A stretch of 64,000 nt of DNA from Bog-473 sp963701955 (GTDB lineage: Bacteria > Actinomycetota > Acidimicrobiia > Acidimicrobiales > RAAP-2), in NCBI GenBank assembly GCA_963701955.1, contig OY969694.1, positions 2,852,001-2,916,000 on the forward strand. The letters run 5' to 3'. A program made the position numbers and the translations under genes. The notes below the pieces were generated by a model, which worked only from the letters and a program-made list of their open reading frames with translations, did not search any database and was not told the origin of the DNA. This document shows positions 37,853 to 46,633 of the stretch, one piece after another; position 1 is the first letter of the stretch; every line of letters starts with the position of its first letter.

Positions 37853-38938
37853 ATGCCAAGTCCGAAGTTGGTGCCGATCGAGTTGAGCGACGACGAGCGA
37901 GAGGCGCTCGAACGTTGGAGCAGGCGGCCGAAGTCCGCGCAGGCCCTGGCCCTGCGCTGTCGGATCGTGCTGTTGGCGGCGAAGGGCCTGAACAACACAC
38001 AGGTGGCCCGTGACCTCGGGATCGACATCACCACGGCGCGCAAGTGGCGGTCGCGCTTTGTCGCCGGGCGTCTCGAGGGTCTCCATGACGAGCCCCGCCC
38101 GGGCGCACCGCGCACCATCGGTGATGACGACGTCGAAGCGGTCATCGTCAAGACCCTCGAGCAGACCCCCGCCGATGCCACCCACTGGTCGACGCGATCG
38201 ATGGCCAAGGCGACGGGCATGAGCCAGAGCGCGGTCAGCCGGATCTGGCGGGCCTTCGGGCTCAAGCCGCATCTCGTCGACACCTTCAAGCTCAGCTCGG
38301 ACCCACTGTTCGTCGAAAAGGTGCGCGACGTGGTCGGTCTCTATCTCAACCCGCCCGATGGCGCTTTAGTGCTCTGTGTCGACGAGAAGTCCCAGATCCA
38401 AGCACTCGACCGGACCGCCCCGGTGCTCCCGCTGCGGCCTGGACTGCCCGAGCGGCGCACCCACGACTACGTGCGCCATGGCACCACCAACCTCTACGCC
38501 GCCCTCGACGTCGCCTCGGGCCGGGTCATCGCGGACATGACCGAGCGGCACCGGGCTCAAGAATTCCGGCGTTTCTTGAACCTGATCAACCGAAGCGTCC
38601 CCGAGGACCTCGACGTCCATCTCGTCGTCGACAACGTCTCGACTCACAAGACACCCGAGATCAAGCGCTGGCTGTTGCGTCACCCGCGCTTCACCCTCCA
38701 CTTCACTCCCACCTACAGCTCGTGGATCAATCTCGTCGAGCGCTGGTTCGCCGAACTGAGCACCAAGTGGCTCAAACGCGGCACCCATCGATCAACCAAA
38801 GAACTCGAAGCCGCCATCACTCAGTGGATCGACGTCTGGAACGAGGATCCCAAGCCCTTCGTCTGGCACAAGAGCGCCGACGAGATCCTCGAGACGCTCG
38901 CCGGCTACTGCGCGCGAATTACTGACTCAGGTCACTAG
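37853..38938 (+). CDS. IS630 family transposase
   Basis: 361 residues from ATG 37853, which follows GGGAGA at 37843-37848; ATG 37841 is in frame but poorly spaced. The N-terminal helix-turn-helix region (LNNTQVARDLGIDITTARKW, then GMSQSAVSRIWRAFGLKP) binds the ends. The DDE catalytic triad is complete: Asp in LVLCVDEKSQIQ, Asp in HLVVDNVSTHKTPE, Glu in SWINLVERWFAEL. The protein ends ARITDSGH, encoded by the right inverted repeat, and its TAG stop overlaps the TA target site. Intact, so probably active. Confidence 0.95.
   Translation: MPSPKLVPIELSDDEREALERWSRRPKSAQALALRCRIVLLAAKGLNNTQVARDLGIDITTARKWRSRFVAGRLEGLHDEPRPGAPRTIGDDDVEAVIVKTLEQTPADATHWSTRSMAKATGMSQSAVSRIWRAFGLKPHLVDTFKLSSDPLFVEKVRDVVGLYLNPPDGALVLCVDEKSQIQALDRTAPVLPLRPGLPERRTHDYVRHGTTNLYAALDVASGRVIADMTERHRAQEFRRFLNLINRSVPEDLDVHLVVDNVSTHKTPEIKRWLLRHPRFTLHFTPTYSSWINLVERWFAELSTKWLKRGTHRSTKELEAAITQWIDVWNEDPKPFVWHKSADEILETLAGYCARITDSGH
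38922..38935 (-). repeat. IS630 right inverted repeat
   Basis: CTGACTCAGGTCAC, exact complement of the left repeat, directly followed by TA. It also encodes the last codons of the transposase. Confidence 0.9.
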
Positions 38939-39128
38939 CTCGGCTTTCCCACCCGCCATCCTCCTGTTCACAGGCCCAATCCCTTCCGCACGGGTCGCCG
39001 AATTCATGGGTTTCCTGAGCCCTCCGGGGAAGGGAGGGCCGGTAACGTGATCCGGATGTGGCCGAACGGCAGTGGTTCGAGGGACACGTTGCGCCGCGCA
39101 GGCTTGCACCCGGTCGCGCGTGACTGAA

Positions 39129-41657
39129 ATGTCCGGGCCCGAGGCCATGACCGAGCAGGCGCCTCCGTCGGCCGAACCTGCTCTCCAGCAGGCTGACACA
39201 CCACCATCGTCGCGCGGGAGCTGGTGGTGGGTGCCGGGCGCGATCACCGTGGTGACGATCGCCAGCGTCATCGTGGTCACGTTGTCGCAGCTCCACCCCA
39301 GCATGTTGCTGACGAACACCACGACGACAGGGGGCGACACCGGCGCGCACATCGCGATGCCGAAGTTCCTCGAGTCACTGGTCAGCCACGGTCACCTCAC
39401 CGGCTGGGATCCGGGGTGGTACGACGGGTTCCCGCTCTACACCTTCTACTTCACGATTCCTGACCTCTTCATTGCCATCGGCGGATGGATCATTCCCTAC
39501 GGCGTCGCCTTCAAGTTGGGGACGATCCTCGGCTCGGTCCTGCTACCCGTCTGTGCATGGGCGTGTGGCCGCTTCTTTCGGCTCCGGGCTCCAGTTCCAA
39601 CGCTTCTGGCAGCCGCAACGCTGCCGTTCCTGTTCGACTACACCTTCACCATCTACGGCGGAAACCTCTTCTCGACATTGGCGGGGGAGTACGCGTATTC
39701 CTTCAGTCTGTCGCTGGCGGTGCTGTTCCTCGGACTCTTTGCCTGCGCCATCAGGGAGGGCAAGTACCGCGGCTGGGCCGCGATCGTGCTCGCCGGCTGC
39801 GTCCTGTCGCACATCGTCCCTGGCATGTACGCCTTGGGCGGCGCGGTCATCCTCACGATTGTTGAACTCCTCCCAGCGCGCTGGGGAATCAGCGATACAG
39901 GTCTTCGCGTCTGGCGCAGCGACCCGGCGATGGAGCAGGTGCCTCGAACGCGCACTGTGTGGTGGGCTGGTTCGACGGTGGCCATCGGGCTGCTGCTCTC
40001 GAGTTGGTGGCTCGTCCCCTTCGGGCTGGAGCATGCGTACTCGTCGTCGATGGGCTACACCAACGTCGAAGGTTGGGCCCAGTACTTCCGAGAGGCCGAC
40101 GCGTGGGCCCTCGTGCTCGCGGGAATCGGCGCCGTCACCGCTGTCGTGGTGCGGAGTCGCTTCGGCATCACGGTCACGGTGCTGGGCATCGTCTCGGCCG
40201 TGGCCACCGCGGTCGACCCGCAGGGCAGCCTGTACAACGTCCGCCTCCTGCCGTTGTGGTTCCTCTCGGTCTACTTCATGGCGGCTTGGACGTTCGGGAC
40301 CATGTGCATCGCCGTGGCGAAGGCCTGGCGCCGGGCTCAAGACCGTCGCTGGCAGGCGACGGCCGAAGCGGACCCCTGGTCGCCGGGATCACCGCCGCAA
40401 CGCCCCTGGGAAGAACCCCTGACCGCGGGCGCACCGGCCTCCGAGCCAGACCACCTGCTCACGCCTCGGCGGGCGCCGTCCCGCCGTTGGGGACCAGCGG
40501 CAGTGAGCGGCGCCATCCTCGGGCTCCTGGCCGTCATGACGGCCGTCGTGCCCCCCTTCTTCGTTCCGGCATCCATGCTGCCGGTCACCATCGGGCCCAA
40601 CGAGGTCACGAACTGGTCCAGCTTCAACTACAAGGGCTACGAGGGTCAGGCGTCCTACCCGGAATTCAAGTCGATCATGCAGACCATGAATGCAGTGGGG
40701 AAGCGTTACGGCTGCGGCCGGGCGATGTGGGAGTACAGCGCGAGCGAGAACCGATTCGGCACGCCCGAGGCGCTCATGCTCCTGCCGTACGAGACGAACG
40801 GATGCATCGCTTCCATGGAGGGCCTGCTGTTCGAGTCCTCCGCCACGACGCCGTACCACTTCCTCAATCAGGCTGAATTGTCGGCTGGACCGTCGGAGCC
40901 AGAAGTTGGACTCCCCTACGGCTCGCTCAACGTCACCCTCGGCGTGCAGCACCTGCAGCTCCTCGGGGTGAGGTACTTCATGGCGGAGACGCCGCAGGTC
41001 GAGCAGGAGGCCGCTGCCGACCCAGCCCTCAAGCTTGTCGCCCAGACGGGTCCGTGGGCCTACAACGACGGTGGCACCAACACGAGCACCACGTGGAACA
41101 TCTATCTGGTGAAGGACTCGCCCGTGGTCGTTCCACTGGCCAACGATCCTGTGGTCCTGTCAGGAGTGAAGCCCGGCCCGGCGAGTTGGCTCGGGGACGC
41201 AACCAAGGAAGGCCCGGCCTTGAGCTGGTACGGCGACCCGAGCAAGTGGGACGTCGAGTTGGCGCAGGACGGACCGTCGGATTGGCCCCGCACCTCAGTC
41301 GACAGCATCAAGCCGACGGTCAAACGCGTCGGCACGACACAGGTCTCGGCGGTGACGCAGACCAATTCGTCAATCAGCTTCCACGTGTCGCGGGTGGGCA
41401 CTCCCGTGCTGGTCAAAGTTTCCTACTTCCCCAATTGGCATGCCAGCGGAGCTGACGGGCCGTGGCGGGTGACGCCGAACCTCATGGTGGTCGTGCCGAC
41501 CAGTCACGACGTCACACTGATCTACGGATCCTCGGGAGCGGACGACCTCGGGCTGTTCGCCACGTTGATCGGCCTCATCGGCCTCACGTGGCTGTGCATC
41601 GTGCCATCGGTGCGCCGACGATTCGGCAAAGCGGGGCGGGCGGCGCACAGACCCTGA
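39129..41657 (+). CDS. Large GT-C-like integral membrane protein (PTPS-related membrane domain type)
   Basis: About 842 residues. One helix (VPGAITVVTIASVIVVTLSQ) then a first extracytoplasmic loop TTTGGDTGAHIAMPKFLESL with an Asp-Thr-Gly-x-His pattern, and GWDPGWYDGFPLYTFYFTIP, typical of GT-C glycosyltransferase-like membrane proteins (PTPS-related/COG5617 group). About ten helices follow, then a large external C-terminal domain (from VTIGPNEVTNWSSFNYKG) and a final helix before a basic tail. Probably transfers a lipid-linked sugar at the cell surface; donor and acceptor unknown. ATG 39129 is chosen; in-frame sequence from 39072 has no support. Not frameshifted. Confidence 0.75.
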   Translation: MSGPEAMTEQAPPSAEPALQQADTPPSSRGSWWWVPGAITVVTIASVIVVTLSQLHPSMLLTNTTTTGGDTGAHIAMPKFLESLVSHGHLTGWDPGWYDGFPLYTFYFTIPDLFIAIGGWIIPYGVAFKLGTILGSVLLPVCAWACGRFFRLRAPVPTLLAAATLPFLFDYTFTIYGGNLFSTLAGEYAYSFSLSLAVLFLGLFACAIREGKYRGWAAIVLAGCVLSHIVPGMYALGGAVILTIVELLPARWGISDTGLRVWRSDPAMEQVPRTRTVWWAGSTVAIGLLLSSWWLVPFGLEHAYSSSMGYTNVEGWAQYFREADAWALVLAGIGAVTAVVVRSRFGITVTVLGIVSAVATAVDPQGSLYNVRLLPLWFLSVYFMAAWTFGTMCIAVAKAWRRAQDRRWQATAEADPWSPGSPPQRPWEEPLTAGAPASEPDHLLTPRRAPSRRWGPAAVSGAILGLLAVMTAVVPPFFVPASMLPVTIGPNEVTNWSSFNYKGYEGQASYPEFKSIMQTMNAVGKRYGCGRAMWEYSASENRFGTPEALMLLPYETNGCIASMEGLLFESSATTPYHFLNQAELSAGPSEPEVGLPYGSLNVTLGVQHLQLLGVRYFMAETPQVEQEAAADPALKLVAQTGPWAYNDGGTNTSTTWNIYLVKDSPVVVPLANDPVVLSGVKPGPASWLGDATKEGPALSWYGDPSKWDVELAQDGPSDWPRTSVDSIKPTVKRVGTTQVSAVTQTNSSISFHVSRVGTPVLVKVSYFPNWHASGADGPWRVTPNLMVVVPTSHDVTLIYGSSGADDLGLFATLIGLIGLTWLCIVPSVRRRFGKAGRAAHRP

Positions 41658-41832
41658 CGCCGAGGGTCCGGGGCAACCCCGCGGCCGCCCTCGTCGGGGC
41701 CGAACCACGCCGAACCAATTGCCGCAGCGAATCAGCGAGGAACCGCGGCGAAGGCAGCGGCGAGCCGCCCGGCCTGCATCAGCTGGTTCCACTCGTGGAC
41801 GAGTTGGGGGCTTTTTCCGCAAGGCCTGTTGA

Positions 41833-41862
41833 TAGACACAAGGAACAGAAAGTGTCTAAAAT
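41833..41862 (+). promoter_or_regulatory. Operator and promoter of the TetR-P450 operon
   Basis: TAGACAC (41833-41839) and GTGTCTA (41852-41858) form a perfect 7-base inverted repeat with a 12-base spacer. TAGACA (41833-41838) and TAAAAT (41857-41862), 18 bases apart, are good -35/-10 elements, so the operator covers the promoter. Transcription would begin about 41869, giving a nearly leaderless mRNA for the ATG at 41872. Confidence 0.6.
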
Positions 41863-41871
41863 GTCCGTTCG

Positions 41872-42504
41872 ATGACGGCGACGCTTCAGGATGCGATCCC
41901 TGTAATCCCTGGTGTCACCCAAAGCCCCGCTTCGGAGACCTCGTTCGGTCCGACCGAGGAGCGGATTCTCATCGCCGGGCTCGGCCTGATCGGGCGGCGA
42001 GGCGTGCGCCGGCTCGGCATGCGGGAGATCGCCGAGACCGCCGGCGTGTCGAGAGGGACCCTCTACCGCTACTTCCCCAGCAAGGATCACGTGCTGGCCG
42101 CCGCCGCCGCCTACGACGCCCAGCGGTTCTCCGATGGACTCGACCTGGTGCTGGCCGCGGCCCTCTCGCCCGAAGAGCGGATCACCGCCTTCATGGCGTA
42201 CGCCTTCGACTTCATCCGCACCCACCCCTGCCGTCCCCTCTTCGAGTCCGAGTCCGGGTTCGTCATGAGCTACCTCCTCGACCACCTGCCGTCCTTGCGC
42301 AGCGAGCTGGTGGAGCGACTCGGCGACGCGCTCGACGCGGTACCTGCCGTGGCCGCCGGAGCCCTGAGCCGGGACCAGCTGGCCGATGTCATCGTCCGCC
42401 TCTTCGCGTCGAGCTGGATCATCCCCGAGACGGACGACGCTTCGCTCGTGCAATCAGTCAACCGCATCCTGCAGATCAGTTCGGAGGAGTCCAATGGAGA
42501 GTGA
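41872..42504 (+). CDS. TetR family transcriptional regulator
   Basis: 210 residues. The N-terminal helix-turn-helix is complete: RRLGMREIAETAGVSRGTLY followed by RYFPSKDHVLAAAA. The ligand-binding part shows no close subfamily. It overlaps the cytochrome P450 start by 11 bases, so the two are co-transcribed and translationally coupled. The palindrome over its own promoter indicates autoregulation; the natural inducer may be the P450 substrate (inference). No ribosome site is visible before the ATG, consistent with leaderless translation. Confidence 0.9.
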   Translation: MTATLQDAIPVIPGVTQSPASETSFGPTEERILIAGLGLIGRRGVRRLGMREIAETAGVSRGTLYRYFPSKDHVLAAAAAYDAQRFSDGLDLVLAAALSPEERITAFMAYAFDFIRTHPCRPLFESESGFVMSYLLDHLPSLRSELVERLGDALDAVPAVAAGALSRDQLADVIVRLFASSWIIPETDDASLVQSVNRILQISSEESNGE

Positions 42505-43726
42505 AACCGAGGCCGAGACCACCGGGGCAGATTCCGGCGAGAGTCCGATGTTGGCCATGGGCCCCGAAATGGCTGCCAATCCGCAGCCCACCTTCAAGAT
42601 GTTGCGCGACGAGATGCCGGTGCTCTCCATGGACTTGGGCTCCAGCCCCGGCGTGCTCCTCTCGCGCAAGGAGGACATCGACTTCGCACTGCGTCACACG
42701 GAGATCTTCTCGTCGAATATTGACGCCGTGGACCTCAAGAACAAGCGGCCGATGATCCCGCTCCAGATCGACCCGCCCGAGCACAAGAAATTCCGCAAAC
42801 TGCTCGACCCGATCTTCGCGCCGCGCAAGATGGCGGCCATGGACCAGCAGGTTTCGGACTTGGTCAACCACCTCATCGACGGCTTCATCGACCGGGGAGA
42901 GGTGGACTTCGCCAAGGAGTTCTCCGTTCCTTTTCCGTCGGAGGTCTTCCTGACGCTCCTCGGCCTTCCGATGGACGAGCTCGACACCTTCCTCACCATG
43001 AAGGACGGCATCATCCGGCCCGAGCACGTCACCGGCACGGCGCAGGGGTCTGCCGAGGCCGGCGCCTACCAGCAGAAGATCGCCGACTCGGTCTACGACT
43101 ACTTCAACAAGGTCCTCGACCAGCGCGAGAAGGAGCCCAAGGACGACCTTCTCTCCCACTTCCTCGCCGCCGAGGTCGAGGGTGACCGGCTCACCCGCGA
43201 GGACATCCTCGACATCTGCTTCCTCTTCTTGATCGCGGGCCTCGACACCGTCACGGCCACCCTCGACTGCATGTTCGCGTTCCTGTCGGAGCATCCCGAG
43301 CACCGCCGCCAGATTGTCGAGAATCCCGAGATGATCCCCAACGCCATTGAGGAACTCCTCCGCTGGGAGACGCCCGTGATGATGGTGTCGCGAGTGGCCG
43401 TGCAGGACACCGAGCTCGCGGGCTGCCCCGTGCACAAGGGAGACCATGCGATCGTGGTCATCGGCTCCGCGAACTGCGACGAGGCCGAATTCCCCGATGC
43501 CGACCAGGTGCGGTTCGACCGCGAGGTCAACCGCCACATCGCCTTCGGAGGCGGTATCCATCGCTGCCTGGGGTCACATCTCGCCCGGCTGGAGTTGCGG
43601 GTCGCCCTGCGCGAGTGGCACAAGCGGATCCCTGAGTACCGGATCGAGCCCGACCACACGCTCGTCTACACGACCGGCATCCGCTCCATCGATTACTTCC
43701 CCATGCAATTCACGGCGCGGGGGTAG
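42494..43726 (+). CDS. Cytochrome P450
   Basis: 410 residues, soluble bacterial class. I-helix oxygen-binding motif AGLDTVTATLD, K-helix E-x-x-R in EELLRWETPVMM, and the heme-thiolate loop FGGGIHRCLGSHLARLELR with the Cys ligand are all intact; IDPPEHKKFRKLLDPIFAP is the C-helix heme-propionate block. ATG 42494 follows GGAGGAG and overlaps the tetR end. Electron partners (ferredoxin, reductase) are not in the window. Substrate unknown; the TetR partner suggests inducible hydroxylation of a hydrophobic compound. Its end overlaps the convergent bPH2 gene by 17 bases. Confidence 0.95.
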   Translation: MESETEAETTGADSGESPMLAMGPEMAANPQPTFKMLRDEMPVLSMDLGSSPGVLLSRKEDIDFALRHTEIFSSNIDAVDLKNKRPMIPLQIDPPEHKKFRKLLDPIFAPRKMAAMDQQVSDLVNHLIDGFIDRGEVDFAKEFSVPFPSEVFLTLLGLPMDELDTFLTMKDGIIRPEHVTGTAQGSAEAGAYQQKIADSVYDYFNKVLDQREKEPKDDLLSHFLAAEVEGDRLTREDILDICFLFLIAGLDTVTATLDCMFAFLSEHPEHRRQIVENPEMIPNAIEELLRWETPVMMVSRVAVQDTELAGCPVHKGDHAIVVIGSANCDEAEFPDADQVRFDREVNRHIAFGGGIHRCLGSHLARLELRVALREWHKRIPEYRIEPDHTLVYTTGIRSIDYFPMQFTARG

Positions 43727-45179
43727 GCGCGTCCGCGCTGCGTCTCCCGCCGTTGGCCACGTGCTCGGTCCAGCGACCTTCGTGCCAATAGCGCAACTCG
43801 TGGCGACCACCGGGGTCCTGGTACCAGCCTGACGGCGCCGCATCGGCTGCCGACGGTGGGGGACTGGTGCGGGCATGCACGCGGGCCGTCCGGCTCAATG
43901 CGGTCAACTCGGCGACGAGCATGTCCGCCTCTTCCACCTCGCGGTCCCGGAATTCGGCCCGCGCCCGCTTCCCCGCCACGTCCACGTGGACGGTGGCGAG
44001 CCCGAGCGGGCGCTGGAGCGGGCCCTGCACCCGGCGGATGCTCTGGGACTTCTCTAACGGCACCCAGGTCGTCGCCCGGTTGAGGCGGCCCGTGACGCAG
44101 ACGGCGTGGGCGCTGTCGTGGCCGGCGGACAGGAAGTGAAAGCTCAGCGGAGCCTTCAGACGGGCCCGGCTGGGAGGCGCCGTGCGTACCGGATCCGGTG
44201 CGCCGAGGAGACGCGCAATGAGGTGCCAGGAATCCTGCTGGGAGCCCACGGGGAGAAGCGCCTTGCGGACGACGCCCGTTCCCTCGCTGCGCTGATTGCG
44301 TGCCGTTGCGCCGGCCACGTCGACCTCGAGGCGGACCCAGCCGAAGGGCCTCCACAACAAGGGTTCCACCTGGCGGACCGCCTGGATCCTGGCGTAGGGA
44401 ACGGTCTCGGAGATGGTCTGCAAGAGTCCGCGCCGGATGCGCACCCCCTCGGGCGCCTCGACCGCGATGAAGGCGTACTGGCCCGAGAGCCGCCGCCAGA
44501 TCACGCCGGCGGCGCTGATCAGGTAGACGGCGAGGATCCCGGCTGCGGCGGCTGCGGTCTTCGGTTCGAACTGGTCGAGCACGGCCAGCGCAGCGATCGT
44601 GCCGGCCACGACGATCGTGATCAGCGACAGGAAGGTCGAGGCGAGCAGGCGCCCCGTGTCGACGCTGGCCATCGGCAGGCCGGTGTTGCTCGACACGGCG
44701 ACCTCGGCGTCGATGTGCCCGGCGAGGAGGGCCACACGAAGTTCTGCTGCCTGGGCCTCGGAGAGGAAGGCCAGCTTGCCGTCGGTCGAACCCGACCCGG
44801 CCAGGCGAACGCGCAACTCGGACACACCGAGGAGCCGCGCCAGCAGGGGCCGGACGATGTCCACCGCCTGGATACGGGCCAGCGGCAGCCGGCGCGAGTC
44901 CTTGCGGATCAGTCCGGTTTCGATCCGTAGCGTGTCGCCCTCGAAGCGCCAGCGGGTCACCATCCAGTGGACGTAGCCATAGACCACGGACGCCAAGGTG
45001 AAGACGACGAGATAGGCCGTTTCGGCGCTGCTGTTCTCGGCCTTCGAGTGGATGTTCGACACCACGAAGAGGAGCACGAGGGCGGGGAAGATCTTGCCGA
45101 TGCGCGCCACGGGCGTGAGCGGGTGAAGTCTGCACCAGCCGTCGTCGGACAGCGGCGGAGCGGGGCCGGCCTCGGTCAC
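43710..45179 (-). CDS. YdbT-like membrane protein with bPH2 domains and C-terminal DUF2510
   Basis: 489 residues. A pair of helices (FPALVLLFVVSNIHSKAENS and AYLVVFTLASVVYGYVHWMV) precedes a first bPH2 domain (TLRIETGLIRKDSRRLPLAR, IQAVDIVRPLLARLLG); a second helix pair leads to another (VRIRRGLLQTISETVPYARI, QAVRQVEPLLWRPFGWVRLE) and a third partial repeat (TTWVPLEKSQSIRRVQGPLQ). The C-terminus carries a DUF2510 unit (SGWYQDPGGRHELRYWHEGR). Starts within the stop of the smaller bPH2 gene (ATGA), the usual YdbS-YdbT pairing. In Bacillus this pair protects against bacteriocins; role here inferred only. Confidence 0.85.
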   Translation of the reverse strand: MTEAGPAPPLSDDGWCRLHPLTPVARIGKIFPALVLLFVVSNIHSKAENSSAETAYLVVFTLASVVYGYVHWMVTRWRFEGDTLRIETGLIRKDSRRLPLARIQAVDIVRPLLARLLGVSELRVRLAGSGSTDGKLAFLSEAQAAELRVALLAGHIDAEVAVSSNTGLPMASVDTGRLLASTFLSLITIVVAGTIAALAVLDQFEPKTAAAAAGILAVYLISAAGVIWRRLSGQYAFIAVEAPEGVRIRRGLLQTISETVPYARIQAVRQVEPLLWRPFGWVRLEVDVAGATARNQRSEGTGVVRKALLPVGSQQDSWHLIARLLGAPDPVRTAPPSRARLKAPLSFHFLSAGHDSAHAVCVTGRLNRATTWVPLEKSQSIRRVQGPLQRPLGLATVHVDVAGKRARAEFRDREVEEADMLVAELTALSRTARVHARTSPPPSAADAAPSGWYQDPGGRHELRYWHEGRWTEHVANGGRRSADAPTPAP

Positions 45180-45655
45180 ATGCCCGCCGCCATCGACTCA
45201 CCCAGCTCGGTCAGCCGGTCCCGCAGGCGCGCCGCCTCGGCTTGCTCCAGCCCGGGAATGCGGGCATCGCTGGCCGCGGCCGCCGTGTGCAGCTTCACCG
45301 TCGACAGCTGGAACAGGCGCTCAATCGGTCCGGCGGTCACTTCGACGAACTGCATCCTCCCGTAGGGGACGACGGAGAGCCGCTGAACCATGACGCCGCG
45401 GGCGACGAGGAGGTCCTCGTTGCGCTCCTGGTAGCGCCAGGCTCGGAAGCGGCGCCGGAGGAACCACGACCACAACGCGCCGAGCAGCAGCATTCCGACC
45501 GCGCTGATGATGCCTGCCAGCGGCCCGCCCGCGGCGAGGAAGATGAGTCCGACGAACACCGCGAGGACGACGGAGACCGTCGCGACCTCGGCCTTGCGCA
45601 TCCGCCACAGACCCGGAGAAGGATGGAGCCAGGGCTGTTCGTCCCCCACCGACAT
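45176..45655 (-). CDS. YdbS-like bPH2 domain membrane protein
   Basis: 159 residues: N-terminal LHPSPGLWRMRKAEVATVSV, two helices (VVLAVFVGLIFLAAGGPLAG and IISAVGMLLLGALWSWFL) and one bPH2 domain (ARGVMVQRLSVVPYGRMQFV, EVTAGPIERLFQLSTVKLHT). ATG at 45655 begins MSVGDEQPW. The stop overlaps the next gene's ATG by 4 bases. Membrane-bound, domain on the cytoplasmic side by family analogy. Diverges from the SCO6745-family gene with 42 bases between starts. Confidence 0.87.
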   Translation of the reverse strand: MSVGDEQPWLHPSPGLWRMRKAEVATVSVVLAVFVGLIFLAAGGPLAGIISAVGMLLLGALWSWFLRRRFRAWRYQERNEDLLVARGVMVQRLSVVPYGRMQFVEVTAGPIERLFQLSTVKLHTAAAASDARIPGLEQAEAARLRDRLTELGESMAAGM

Positions 45656-45697
45656 GCCTACGACGTTAAAGGAACGTCTCGACCTAGGGTGGCAATT

Positions 45698-46597
45698 GTG
45701 ACCCAGTTGCGCAGTTCTTCGACAAGAAAGCTGGCCATGGCGTTGGAGCCGGTGGCCGCCCAGGTCTACTTCTCCCCGGAGTGCCACGCCGGTTACGCCG
45801 CGCTCGGGTTCTCCCCCAGCCCGGGGACGCTTCCCGGTGGTGTGGAGCTCCCCGATGGGCCCGCGTACTTCACGAGCCGCGGGTCGGTCATGGGGCAGGT
45901 GCCCGGCGAGGTGGTTGCTGCCGCGTTCGCAGTGTTCAATCCGGAGGCGGCCGTGCCCGCGGTCCGCTTCGGGTGGAGCAAGGTCGATGCCGCCACCATC
46001 TGCGCGGCGCGCACCAAGGGCGCAGTCGCGCAGCTCGAGCGTGTGTTGGGTCCGAGTCCTGACGGGCTCCAGGATGCGACCGAATTATTGGCCAGTGCCG
46101 TGGCGCCGCTGCGACCGGAAGGCAAGCCGCTCTTTGCCGGACTGCTGAGCCTCGGTCTCCCGGGCGATCCGATGGGGGACATGTGGCGGCTGGCCGACCT
46201 CCTGCGCGAATACCGCGGCGACGCGCACGTCGCAGCATGGACGTCTGCTGGCCTCGATGCCACCGAGGTCGGGCTGCTGACCGAGCTCTACTGGGGCCTC
46301 CCGCTCCGCACGTACGTCCGCACTCGCGCCTGGTCCGACACGCAACTCACCGCGGCGGAGACCCGGCTGGTGGAGCGGGGATTGATGGCAGACGGCGCGT
46401 TTACCCCCGAGGGGAGGGCGCTGCGCGAGGCCGTCGAGGTCGCGACCGATGCCCAGTGTGCCATCGCCCTTGACGCGCTCGGGGACGGCCTCGACGCGTT
46501 GCTCAGCCTTCTCCTGCCGTGGGGTGCGGCCATCCGCGACGCGGGGGGCTACCCGCCGCAGGGTCCCCACGACCTGGCCGCAGGCGGGCGCGGCTAG
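45698..46597 (+). CDS. SCO6745 family protein
   Basis: 299 residues from GTG 45698, preceded by AGGGTGG; ATG 45737 is an internal alternative. The family pattern is clear: RKLAMALEPVAAQVYFSPEC at the start, GYFxSRGSVMGQVPGEVVAAAF-like block, NPEAAVPAVRFGWSKVDAATI, then winged-helix-like LLTELYWGLPLRTYVRTRAW and a late TPEGRALREAVEVATDAQC. Found mainly in actinobacteria, probably a helical, MarR-like cytosolic protein; function not established. Converges with the NIPSNAP-like gene with 36 bases between. Confidence 0.8.
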   Translation: MTQLRSSSTRKLAMALEPVAAQVYFSPECHAGYAALGFSPSPGTLPGGVELPDGPAYFTSRGSVMGQVPGEVVAAAFAVFNPEAAVPAVRFGWSKVDAATICAARTKGAVAQLERVLGPSPDGLQDATELLASAVAPLRPEGKPLFAGLLSLGLPGDPMGDMWRLADLLREYRGDAHVAAWTSAGLDATEVGLLTELYWGLPLRTYVRTRAWSDTQLTAAETRLVERGLMADGAFTPEGRALREAVEVATDAQCAIALDALGDGLDALLSLLLPWGAAIRDAGGYPPQGPHDLAAGGRG

Positions 46598-46633
46598 GTC
46601 TGCCGACCCGGCGAGCGACCGTTCCTCGGAGGC

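Larger units (their letters stand above)
37772..38937 (+). mobile_element. IS630-family insertion sequence, complete
   Basis: A 1162-base element (37774-38935) bounded by inverted repeats and flanked by TA at 37772-37773 and 38936-38937, the TA target duplication of the IS630/Tc1-mariner group. Contains one intact transposase gene whose TAG stop is formed by the right TA plus the next G. No frameshift in the element. Sits between the DMGDH-like gene and a membrane glycosyltransferase-like gene without breaking either. Confidence 0.92.
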
